A stretch of DNA of 64,000 nucleotides, taken from Sodalis ligni. Lineage in GTDB: Bacteria > Pseudomonadota > Gammaproteobacteria > Enterobacterales > Enterobacteriaceae. A program made the position numbers and the translations under genes. This document shows positions 55,918 through 62,892 of the stretch, piece after piece (the stretch's first letter is position 1; every line of letters begins with the position of its first letter). Under the pieces are notes generated by a model. That model was not told where the DNA came from, searched no databases, and worked only from the letters and a program-made list of their open reading frames with translations. The stretch covers positions 1,116,337 through 1,180,336 of the forward strand of contig NZ_CP075169.1 in the NCBI RefSeq assembly GCF_016865525.2, read 5' to 3'.

Positions 55918-56993
55918 TGAGCGGACAACCTGAATTGTTTGAGGTGGTGGTGGCGGAGAGGAAGGATCGGGGCACCGGCGTCATCATTATCACCCTGGCC
56001 CGTCCCGACGGCGGGCCGCTGCCGCCCTTTGCCGCCGGCGCGCATATCCCGGTGCAACTGCCGGGGGGATTGCTGCGCTACTATTCGCTGTGCGGCGATC
56101 CGGCGCAGCGTACCCGTTATAAGCTGGCGGTTCTGGTGACCCGGCACTCGCAGGGCGGCGGCCAGGTCATCCGCGAAAAACTGCTGCCGGGGGTGGCCTT
56201 GGCTGTCGGCGAGCCGCGCAATCACTTTCCGCTGGAACCGCATCCCGGCCCGACGCTGTTGCTGGCGGGGGGCATCGGCATTACGCCGTTGTTATTGATG
56301 GCGTTGGCCCTTAAGCGCCAGGGCCGGGAGTATCTGCTGCACTATTTCGGCCGTGCCGACACCTTGGCGGCCCTGGCGGAGGAGCCGGACTATAGGGAGA
56401 TAGCGGGTGATATCCTGGTGGATACGCAAACCCGGCCGCCCCGGCAGGCAGCGGTCCAGGTGGATGCGGCCTTGGGGCCGCTGTCGGATCCGCTGCCTGA
56501 AGATGCGGCGGCCATGGCGTCCGCCGGGGATGCCGCTATGTCAGGCCGAGACGGATCGCTGGACGGGATATTGCATGACTGGCAGCAGCGTTACCGGCGG
56601 TTTGAGCTCTATTACTGTGGCTCGACGGAATTTATGCAAACCATCCGCGATCGCTGTGTTGCTCTGGGCATACCGTCGGAGGATTGCCATTGTGAATCTT
56701 TCTCTCCGCCCAAGGTGGCCGGCGAAAAAGCCTTTGCGGTAAAAATCCACGGCACCGGCGAAATTATCCCGGTTAGCGCCGAGCAGACCATTGCCGACGC
56801 GCTGAATGATGCCGGTGTCGGGGTGGAGATTTCCTGTGGCCAGGGGTTGTGCGGTACCTGCCTGGCACAGGTGAAAGAGGGAGTACCGGATCATCGGGAT
56901 GAGTATTTAAGTGCGGAGGAGAAGGCGGCCAACACGAAGATTTTGCTTTGTTGTTCCCGTTCGCTTTCATCAACCCTGGTTATTGACGTTTAA
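55917..56993 (+). CDS. Oxygenase reductase (flavin, NAD and plant-type 2Fe-2S; VanB/PDR type)
   Basis: 358 residues from the ATG at 55917, which shares one base with the GS stop. Order: FMN/FAD domain (RYYSLCGDP), NAD domain (LLLAGGIGITPLLLMA), C-terminal ferredoxin domain with CGQGLCGTC and a fourth Cys in LLCCSRS. An insert of about 30 Ala- and Asp-rich residues (around 190-220) lies in the NAD domain, not usual for the family. It should feed electrons to the Rieske oxygenase at 52332. Confidence 0.9.
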   Translation: MSGQPELFEVVVAERKDRGTGVIIITLARPDGGPLPPFAAGAHIPVQLPGGLLRYYSLCGDPAQRTRYKLAVLVTRHSQGGGQVIREKLLPGVALAVGEPRNHFPLEPHPGPTLLLAGGIGITPLLLMALALKRQGREYLLHYFGRADTLAALAEEPDYREIAGDILVDTQTRPPRQAAVQVDAALGPLSDPLPEDAAAMASAGDAAMSGRDGSLDGILHDWQQRYRRFELYYCGSTEFMQTIRDRCVALGIPSEDCHCESFSPPKVAGEKAFAVKIHGTGEIIPVSAEQTIADALNDAGVGVEISCGQGLCGTCLAQVKEGVPDHRDEYLSAEEKAANTKILLCCSRSLSSTLVIDV

Positions 56994-57015
56994 TTGTTAG
57001 CAGAGGAATCACACT

Positions 57016-57441
57016 ATGTCCGTAGCGCCTTTTCATCTTGCGATACCGGTTTACGACCTGGCCGCCGCCCGCCATTTTTATGGCGATATCTTCGGGTGCG
57101 AGGAGGGGCGCAGCAGCGAGCAGTGGGTGGATTTTGACTTTTTCGGTCATCAGCTGGTTATCCATGAGCATCCGAAAACCGCCAGTCAGGATCATGCCCA
57201 TACCAATCCGGTGGACGGCCATGATGTGCCGGTGCCGCATTTCGGCGTGGTGCTGGCCTGGGATGATTGGGAGGCGCTGGCGAAACGGCTGACGGAGCGA
57301 AATACCGCCTTTGTGATTGAGCCGTATATTCGATTTAAAGGGCAGGTGGGGGAGCAGGCGACGATGTTTTTGCTCGATCCGTGCCAGAATGCGTTGGAAT
57401 TCAAGGCGTTTAAGGATATAGGCCAGCTGTTTGCCAAGTGA
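57016..57441 (+). CDS. VOC family protein
   Basis: 141 residues of the glyoxalase/dioxygenase fold ([34 protein letters not shown]). Resembles proteins annotated as VOC family dioxygenase-like; the metal ligands His8, the His of VPHFGVVL and Glu of ALEFK are present. Might act on a ring-cleavage or keto intermediate. AGAGGAATC precedes the ATG. Last gene of the plus-strand run. Confidence 0.85.
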   Translation: MSVAPFHLAIPVYDLAAARHFYGDIFGCEEGRSSEQWVDFDFFGHQLVIHEHPKTASQDHAHTNPVDGHDVPVPHFGVVLAWDDWEALAKRLTERNTAFVIEPYIRFKGQVGEQATMFLLDPCQNALEFKAFKDIGQLFAK

Positions 57442-57464
57442 GGGGCGGCCAGCGGCGCGGGCGA

Positions 57465-58509
57465 CCTTTAACACGTTCGTTGCACGTTCGGTGATGGCGC
57501 GCTCTCCCTTTAACACGCTCGTTGCACGTTCGGTGATGGCGGGCCTAGCGTGCCATGGGGCGCTTCGGCGGGCGGTAAAACCACGCCCGCGTCGGCCCCA
57601 TTGGCGCGCTCTCCCTTTAACATGCTCGTTGCACGTTCGGTGATGGCGGGCCTAGCGTGCCATGGGGCGCTTCGGCGGGCGGTAAAACCACGCCCGCGTC
57701 GGCCCCATTGGCGCGCTCTCCCTTTAACATGCTCGTTGCACGTTCGGTGATGGCGGGCCTAGCGTGCCATGGGGCGCTTCGGCGGGCGGTAAAACCACGC
57801 CCGCGTCGGCCCCATTGGCGCGCTCTCCCTTTAACATGCTCGTTGCGCGTTCGGTGATGGCGGGCCTAGCGTGCCATGGGGCGCTTCGGCGGGCGGTAAA
57901 ACCACGCCCGCGTCGACCCCATTGGCGCGCTCTCCCTTTAACATGCTCTTTGCACGTTCGGTGATGGCGGGCCTAGCGTGCCATGGGGCGCTTCGGCGGG
58001 CGGTAAAACCACGCCCGCGTCGGCCCCATTGGCGCGCTCTCCCTTTAACACGCTCGTTGCGCGTTCGGTGATGGCGGGCCTAGCGTGCCATGGGGCGCTT
58101 CGGCGGGCGGTAAAACCACGCCCGCGTCGACCCCATTGGCGCGCTCTCCCTTTAACACGCTCGTTGCGCGTTCGGTGATGGCGGGCCTAGCGTGCCATGG
58201 GGCGCTTCGGCGGGCGGTAAAACCACGCCCGCGTCGGCCCCATTGGCGCGCTCTCCCTTTAACATGCTCTTTGCGCGTTCGGCGATCGCGGGCCTAGCGT
58301 GCCATGGGGCGCTTCGGCGGGCGGTAAAACCACGCCCGCGTCGGCCCCATAGGCGCGCTCTCCCTTTAACATGCTCGTTGCGCGTTCGGTGATGGCGGGC
58401 CTAGCGTGCCATGGGGCGCTTCGGCGGGCGGTAAAACCACGCCCGCGTCGGCCCCATTGGCGCGCTCTCCCTTTAACACGCTCGTTGCGCGTTCGGTGAT
58501 GGCGGGCCT
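57465..58509. repeat. 107-bp tandem repeat array (nine full units and a partial)
   Basis: Units begin at 57496, 57603, 57710, 57817, 57924, 58031, 58138, 58245 and 58352; a partial of about 50 bp begins at 58459. A decayed half-unit occupies 57465-57495. The copies differ at a handful of positions (A/G, C/T). Each contains a GCGGGCG…CGCCCGC hairpin with the loop GTAAAACCA and another dyad near GCCATGGGGCGC. 107 is not a multiple of 3, so the open frames inside are not genes. It lies between the VOC gene and the TetR gene. Confidence 0.95.
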
Positions 58510-58512
58510 GGT

Positions 58513-59148
58513 TTATGGGGCCGGTTTGATTTCCAGGTGTTCAAACACAAATTCACGCATGCAGCTGATGGCGTGTTTATATTTGAATTTGGGGAACATT
58601 ACGGTGCGGAATAATACGCCGTCGAGAAAAGTTGAAATAAACATCGCCATATCCACCGGATTGACATCCCGGAATACGCCGGCGGTTATGCCGTCTTTGA
58701 GAGTATTTTTCAGTATCACGGACTCTTTTCATAGAATTTCCGAATAGCTTTATCTATTTCGGGGTGCGTCCGTTGGTGCCGGCGTAATCAAGACTGATTT
58801 TGGCCAGTTTTGCAGTAGGTAAAATTGTAAAATATGAATCTGGATCCAAAGAAACAGTACGTCTTTAGGGTTTGAGGCGTTCATCTTGATGGAGTCAAAT
58901 TTCTCAAAGGCCTTTTCTACCGTGGATTCAATGACTTTTAGAAACAGATTTTCTTTGGAGCCAAAATAGTAATAGATGAGCGCGGAATTAAGGCCGGTGG
59001 CCTCGGCAATGTCTTTTATACGTACCGATGAGTAATTTTGCTTGGCAAATAATTCCAGCGCCGAGTCCTGTAAGATATTGGCTACATCGTTTTGAGCATG
59101 CTTACCATTTTTGATTGTGGATTTTTCGTTGGTTTCACTGTTTTTCAT
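58513..59148 (-). pseudogene. TetR-family regulator, interrupted by three one-base deletions
   Basis: The first 118 codons give the helix-turn-helix domain (SSVRIKDIAEATGLNSALIY, YYFGSKENLF) and the start of the ligand domain. The frame then breaks. Restoring one base each in the A4 run (58798-58801 on the plus strand), the C4 run (58761-58764) and the A4 run (58726-58729) yields LDYAGTNGRTPEIDKAIRKF and then LKNTLKDGITAGVFRDVNPV to the end at 58513, about 215 residues. TetR proteins repress neighbouring catabolic genes. If the losses are real the DNA-binding part might still be made, without its sensor half. Divergent from the hydrolase gene, with operator-like site 3 between. Confidence 0.8.
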
Positions 59149-59242
59149 AGAAGATGCCGCGGCCGGTGCCTGCTGTTCCCGTCACGCAACATGACGAGGT
59201 GGACTCAATGGCTAAATTCTACCATAGCCAAGAAATCATCAA

Positions 59243-59269
59243 CAAGTTAACTATTTGATTAATTAACAC
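59243..59269. promoter_or_regulatory. AT-rich operator-like site 3 (catabolic island)
   Basis: AAGTTAACTATTTGATTAAT continuing TAACACC. It lies between the divergent TetR gene and the hydrolase gene (33-60 bp before the latter). Reverse complement reads TTAATTAATCA, then AATAGTTAA, like sites 1, 2 and 4. Confidence 0.6.
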
Positions 59270-59301
59270 CTACCTTAGCTTTGCGTTGATAAGGAAAAAC
59301 C

Positions 59302-60315
59302 ATGGCAGATTATGAACGTTATGCGCTGGGCAACTTCCGGCTTCAATCCGGAGAGGTGCTTGATGACGCCGTTTTGGCTTACGAAACCCACGGGACCTTG
59401 AATAGCCGGGGGGACAATGCCGTGCTGTTGCCGTCGTGGTATACCGGTACCCACCGCTCATGGCGTTCAATCATCGGTGCGGGCCGGGCGCTGGATCCGG
59501 CCCGTTATTTCATCATTGCGGTGAATATGTTTGGAAACGGTATTTCCAGTTCGCCAAGCAATTCACCACGCCAGGGCGGGGCGGGTTTTCCCGCCGTCAG
59601 CGTGGGGGATAATGTCCGCGCGCAATATCAACTGCTGACGGAACATCTGCGGGTTAGGGAACTGGCCCTGGTGGCGGGCTGGTCAATGGGGGCGATGCAG
59701 GCGTGGCACTGGGCGGCGGTATACCCGCAACAGGTAAAAGCGTTTCTGTCCATTTGCGGCAGCGCACGCTGCTGGCCGCTGAACTTTGTCTTTCTCGAGG
59801 GCGTGAAAGCCGCATTGCTGGCGGACGCGGCCTTTGATCACGGCAACTATCGCCAACCGCCGCGGGCCGGCTTGGCCGCCTTTGGCCGCTGTTATGCCGG
59901 TTGGGCCTATTCAGCGGCGTTTTATCGCGATGAATTATACCGGAACCTTAATTTTGCCACCGTGGAGGACCTGCTGCGGGAGTGGGAGCGGGATCACTGT
60001 CAATGGGATGCCAACGATCTGTTGTGCATGCTGGCGACCTGGCAGCAGGCGGATATCAGCCGGGATCCGGCGTTTGGCGGCCGGTTCGAGGAGGCGATAA
60101 GGGGGATTAGGGCCAGGGCGATTATCATGCCCTGCGATACGGATAGCTATTTTACCGAGGAGGAGGCGTTTAAAGAATACCGGCTGTTAAGCCGCGCCGT
60201 ATGGCGTCCTATCCGGTCGCCATACGGTCATTGTGCCGGCGCTCCCGGCCGTTTTGCTGCTGAAACCGCGCTGATAGAGCAGGGAATGGCTGAGTTATTG
60301 CCGCAAAAAGACTGA
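59302..60315 (+). CDS. MetX-like alpha/beta hydrolase (homoserine O-acetyltransferase family)
   Basis: 337 residues. The nucleophile elbow is AGWSMGAMQ near residue 133; the acid Asp is in MPCDTDSYF, and the final His in SPYGHCAGAP. Family block SNSPRQGGAGFPAVSVGDNV is also present. The MetX family includes homoserine and serine acetyltransferases, and hydrolases with no proven role. Next to a catabolic cluster, a hydrolase or acyl-transfer step is as likely as methionine synthesis. AAGGAAAAACC precedes the ATG. Confidence 0.85.
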   Translation: MADYERYALGNFRLQSGEVLDDAVLAYETHGTLNSRGDNAVLLPSWYTGTHRSWRSIIGAGRALDPARYFIIAVNMFGNGISSSPSNSPRQGGAGFPAVSVGDNVRAQYQLLTEHLRVRELALVAGWSMGAMQAWHWAAVYPQQVKAFLSICGSARCWPLNFVFLEGVKAALLADAAFDHGNYRQPPRAGLAAFGRCYAGWAYSAAFYRDELYRNLNFATVEDLLREWERDHCQWDANDLLCMLATWQQADISRDPAFGGRFEEAIRGIRARAIIMPCDTDSYFTEEEAFKEYRLLSRAVWRPIRSPYGHCAGAPGRFAAETALIEQGMAELLPQKD

Positions 60316-60351
60316 CGCCTCAATAAACGGGTAAATGCTTTGCGGCCGGCG

Positions 60352-60777
60352 CTATTCGATAATTTCCAGCTCCACCACCCGTCCCTGGTCAAACCAGGTT
60401 TCCAGGCCGGTGACGCGCAAGGGCAATTCACCTTCGATAACTTCGCCGATATAGGAGATAGGCAGCGGTTCTTCGGCGGTATCATCGCCGTACACCACGC
60501 AAAACTGCTGGCGGGGGCTGTAAAAGCAAACCGAGCCGGTGCACTTGCCGTATTTTTCACGGCGCATTTTCCCCACTTCTTCTGTTCTGAATTTATTTTC
60601 CCAGGGCGCCACGATAGGCATGGTAAAAAAGACCATATCGCCGATGAGCTTACCGTGCTGCAATACGCTTTTCATCGGCAGTTTTTTTCGCAGTTCCTTG
60701 ACCAGATTAGGGACTTTATCTTCCCATACCTCGATAATGCAAATCGGCTGGTCGGCAACGTTCATTCTGAGTTTCAT
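60352..60777 (-). CDS. DUF3830 family protein (cyclophilin-like fold)
   Basis: 141 residues. VLQHGKLIGDMVFFTMPIV and VCFYSPRQQFCVVYGDD fit DUF3830, proteins with a small cyclophilin-like beta-barrel. AGGAAACAG precedes the ATG. It follows the helical protein gene by 42 bp on the same strand. The opine-forming enzyme cucumopine synthase has a related barrel followed by a helical bundle. The pair here may correspond to its two halves; see the next entry. Biochemical function unproven. Confidence 0.65.
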   Translation of the reverse strand: MKLRMNVADQPICIIEVWEDKVPNLVKELRKKLPMKSVLQHGKLIGDMVFFTMPIVAPWENKFRTEEVGKMRREKYGKCTGSVCFYSPRQQFCVVYGDDTAEEPLPISYIGEVIEGELPLRVTGLETWFDQGRVVELEIIE

Positions 60778-60819
60778 TCTGTTTCCTGTTATTTGAGGAG
60801 AAAAGGGATAAGAAGCAGA

Positions 60820-61296
60820 TCAGGCCGGTTTTACCCGACGGAATCCATCGCCAAGGCCCCAGGGCAGAATAAAATCGACCCACATATGCAAACGGTTGGC
60901 ATAGGACAATGCTGCATGGGACAAACGGCACAGTTCGTCCAGCGTGGTGCATTTGCAGGCGGTGTCCACATATAAATGAATCAGGCTGGCGGCGTGGGGC
61001 AGGCTGACGAAATCAAAAAAATCCGCTTTATAACCGATGATTTCTTTGATGATGGCTTGCAAGGTCGGCAGATCCGCTTGGGTATCTTCCGCCACCCTGA
61101 TAAGCCCCCACAGCATTTCATCCGCCATGGTTCTCGCTTCGCCTTCGGCGAAAATGATGGTGCTGAGGTATTGTCCGCGCGATCCGGTATTCCGGGGGAC
61201 GATGCCATTGCCCAGGTCTCGCACTTCAGCGGGCTGTTCAAACCAGATTTTCTCACGTTCCTCTTCGAAACGTTTTATCACTTCATCAACGGACAT
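60820..61296 (-). CDS. Helical protein, possible cucumopine-synthase C-terminal-like partner of the DUF3830 protein
   Basis: 158 residues from the ATG at 61296, chosen because GGAG stands 7 bases before it. Almost all predicted helix (GQYLSTIIFAEGEARTMADE; LPTLQAIIKEIIGYKADFFD; LDELCRLSHAALSYANRLHM). No signal peptide or membrane segment. It resembles, from memory, the C-terminal helical bundle of cucumopine synthase; this rests on pattern and on being next to a DUF3830 gene. First of a two-gene unit, with operator-like site 4 upstream. Confidence 0.5.
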   Translation of the reverse strand: MSVDEVIKRFEEEREKIWFEQPAEVRDLGNGIVPRNTGSRGQYLSTIIFAEGEARTMADEMLWGLIRVAEDTQADLPTLQAIIKEIIGYKADFFDFVSLPHAASLIHLYVDTACKCTTLDELCRLSHAALSYANRLHMWVDFILPWGLGDGFRRVKPA

Positions 61297-61322
61297 GTTG
61301 GTCTCCATTATCATGAAAAAGG

Positions 61323-61350
61323 CGTGTTAATTAATTAACTAATTAATAAG
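61323..61350 (-). promoter_or_regulatory. AT-rich operator-like site 4 (catabolic island)
   Basis: GTTAATTAATTAACTAATTA followed by ATAAGC, 27-54 bp before the helical-protein start. Same pattern as sites 1-3. Confidence 0.58.
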
Positions 61351-61678
61351 CAAGGAGTATGCCAACGCTCATGCGTGATTAATATCTATTAGAATCAGAA
61401 TGTTGTGGTCGGCCCTGGAAAGGAGGATACGCGCCGGTTCGGGGATGTTTTACCATGGTGCATGGGTTGCACCCGGTTCGGGCGCATCGGTTCCGGTTGG
61501 CATGGCTTGGCTCTGGGAGGATGATCGCGCCCTTCGGGGAGGGGTTCACGGCCTGATTTACCCTATTGCTACGATCTGGCAGCCTGTCCCGACCGGGCGC
61601 GTTGTCAACAAGCCCAGGCCATCATCTTTTGAGATGACGGCCTGCCGTTATGGCCCCGCCGGGGGGAACCGCGATGGG
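61351..61678. other. Intergenic region with a dispersed repeat
   Basis: No supported gene. 61569-61605 reads CTGGCAGCCTGTCCCGACCG and on through GTTGTCAACAAG, similar to the element at 43190-43215 in reverse. A following CATCATCTTTTGAGATGACG hairpin (61621-61640) takes the place of the CCGCTCTT hairpin there. Confidence 0.55.
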
Positions 61679-62491
61679 TCAGCTACGGGCGTGGGCGGCC
61701 GCGCGCTGTACCAGCTCATGGTCCGGGCGAACGCCGGTATACAGAACGAATTGTTCCAGCGCCTGGATCGCGATGACTTCGGCACCGGTAATCACCGGTT
61801 TGTTTTGCGCCTGCGCGGCTTGAATCAGCGGAGTCCGCGCCGGCAACGCCACGACGTCAAACACGATTTCGGCCTGCGCTATGCGCTGCTCGCTAAAGGA
61901 GAGGACGTCTGCGCCGGCGCCGCCCGCCATACCCACCGGGGTAACATTGATCAGCAAGGCGGCGGGGGTTGTGCTGTCGTCCTCCTGCCAGGCATAACCA
62001 TACAAATCCGCCAGCCGCCGGCCGGTTTCCTCGTTGCGCGCGACAATGGTGCCGTTGTGGAATCCGGCGTCATGGAACGCGGCGGCCACCGCTTTTGCCA
62101 TGCCGCCGCTGCCGCGCAGGACAAAGGACGTCTGCGGATTGATACCATGCTGTTTTATCAACTGCGCAATGGCGATATAGTCGGTGTTATAGGCTTTGAG
62201 ATAGCCATCGGTATTCACGATGGTATTGACGGAATCGATGGCTTTTGCCGAAGGATCAAGTTCGTCCAGATAGGGAATGCACGCTTCTTTAAAGGGCATC
62301 GACACCGCGCAGCCGCGGATTCCAAGTGCGCGGATCCCGCCGATGGCGGCCGGCAGATCCTGTGTGGTGAAGGCTTTATAGATGTAATTCAGATTGAGCT
62401 GTTCATAGAGATAATTATGGAAACGGGTGCCGAAATTACCCGGCCGCGCGGCCAGAGACATGCAAAGCAAAGTATCTTTATTGATATTCAT
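61679..62491 (-). CDS. Shikimate-dehydrogenase-like protein (AroE/SDH-L family)
   Basis: 270 residues. N-terminal substrate domain (AVSMPFKEACIPYLDELD with the conserved Lys, then VNTIVN), and a C-terminal Rossmann domain (FVLRGSGGMAKAVAAAFHDA). The core Thr/Ser-rich substrate loop (CMSLAARPGNFGTRFHNYLY) is of the SDH-L type, and differs from true AroE, so a role in aromatic amino acid synthesis is not implied. AGGATAACCGCC precedes the ATG. It could act on a cyclic intermediate of the island's pathway. Confidence 0.85.
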   Translation of the reverse strand: MNINKDTLLCMSLAARPGNFGTRFHNYLYEQLNLNYIYKAFTTQDLPAAIGGIRALGIRGCAVSMPFKEACIPYLDELDPSAKAIDSVNTIVNTDGYLKAYNTDYIAIAQLIKQHGINPQTSFVLRGSGGMAKAVAAAFHDAGFHNGTIVARNEETGRRLADLYGYAWQEDDSTTPAALLINVTPVGMAGGAGADVLSFSEQRIAQAEIVFDVVALPARTPLIQAAQAQNKPVITGAEVIAIQALEQFVLYTGVRPDHELVQRAAAHARS

Positions 62492-62892
62492 GGCGGTTAT
62501 CCTGTGTCTCTTTTTTTCAAGAATTGTCTGTTATGCCGGCATGTCGCTTAGATACAGCGGTGCCAAGTTGCTGCCCGGCCTGGTTTTATCCTTAACCGGC
62601 AGCATATCACATCGCTAATCCTTCAGGCACCGGCCGGCGAGCGATGTAGATTCGCCGTGCGGACTTCTGGCAGAACCGCAAAGCGGTACTACACTTCGAA
62701 CATGGTCTGTTACTTCCACCCCGGACTCATACGAAAAGCAACGCCCAATACCTGTTTTAAATTTATGTGCCATCAGCCATTGATCCCAAAGGCGGGTTAA
62801 TTATTGCCCGCGCCGGGAGCGATGCCTACATCGGCACGGGTTAAGGCAGCGGAAGTCGGAATTCGTCTAAATGCGCGCAGGAGAAGAATTGG
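62492..62892. other. Intergenic region before glgX
   Basis: About 400 bp. A strong ribosome binding site AGGAGAAG (62879-62886) serves the next gene. I see no gene or repeat otherwise. Confidence 0.5.

Noticed and set aside
57431..58392. Eight overlapping 66-70 codon open frames on the plus strand
   Set aside because: They recur every 107 bp, start inside the tandem repeat and move between frames because 107 is not divisible by 3. They are a by-product of the repeat.
57496..58509. CRISPR-like regular array
   Set aside because: The units are directly adjacent with no unique spacers, and no cas genes are nearby.
61400..62551. Plus-strand open frame of 383 codons
   Set aside because: Mostly the antisense of the shikimate-dehydrogenase-like gene, extended through a dispersed repeat; no family match or ribosome binding site.
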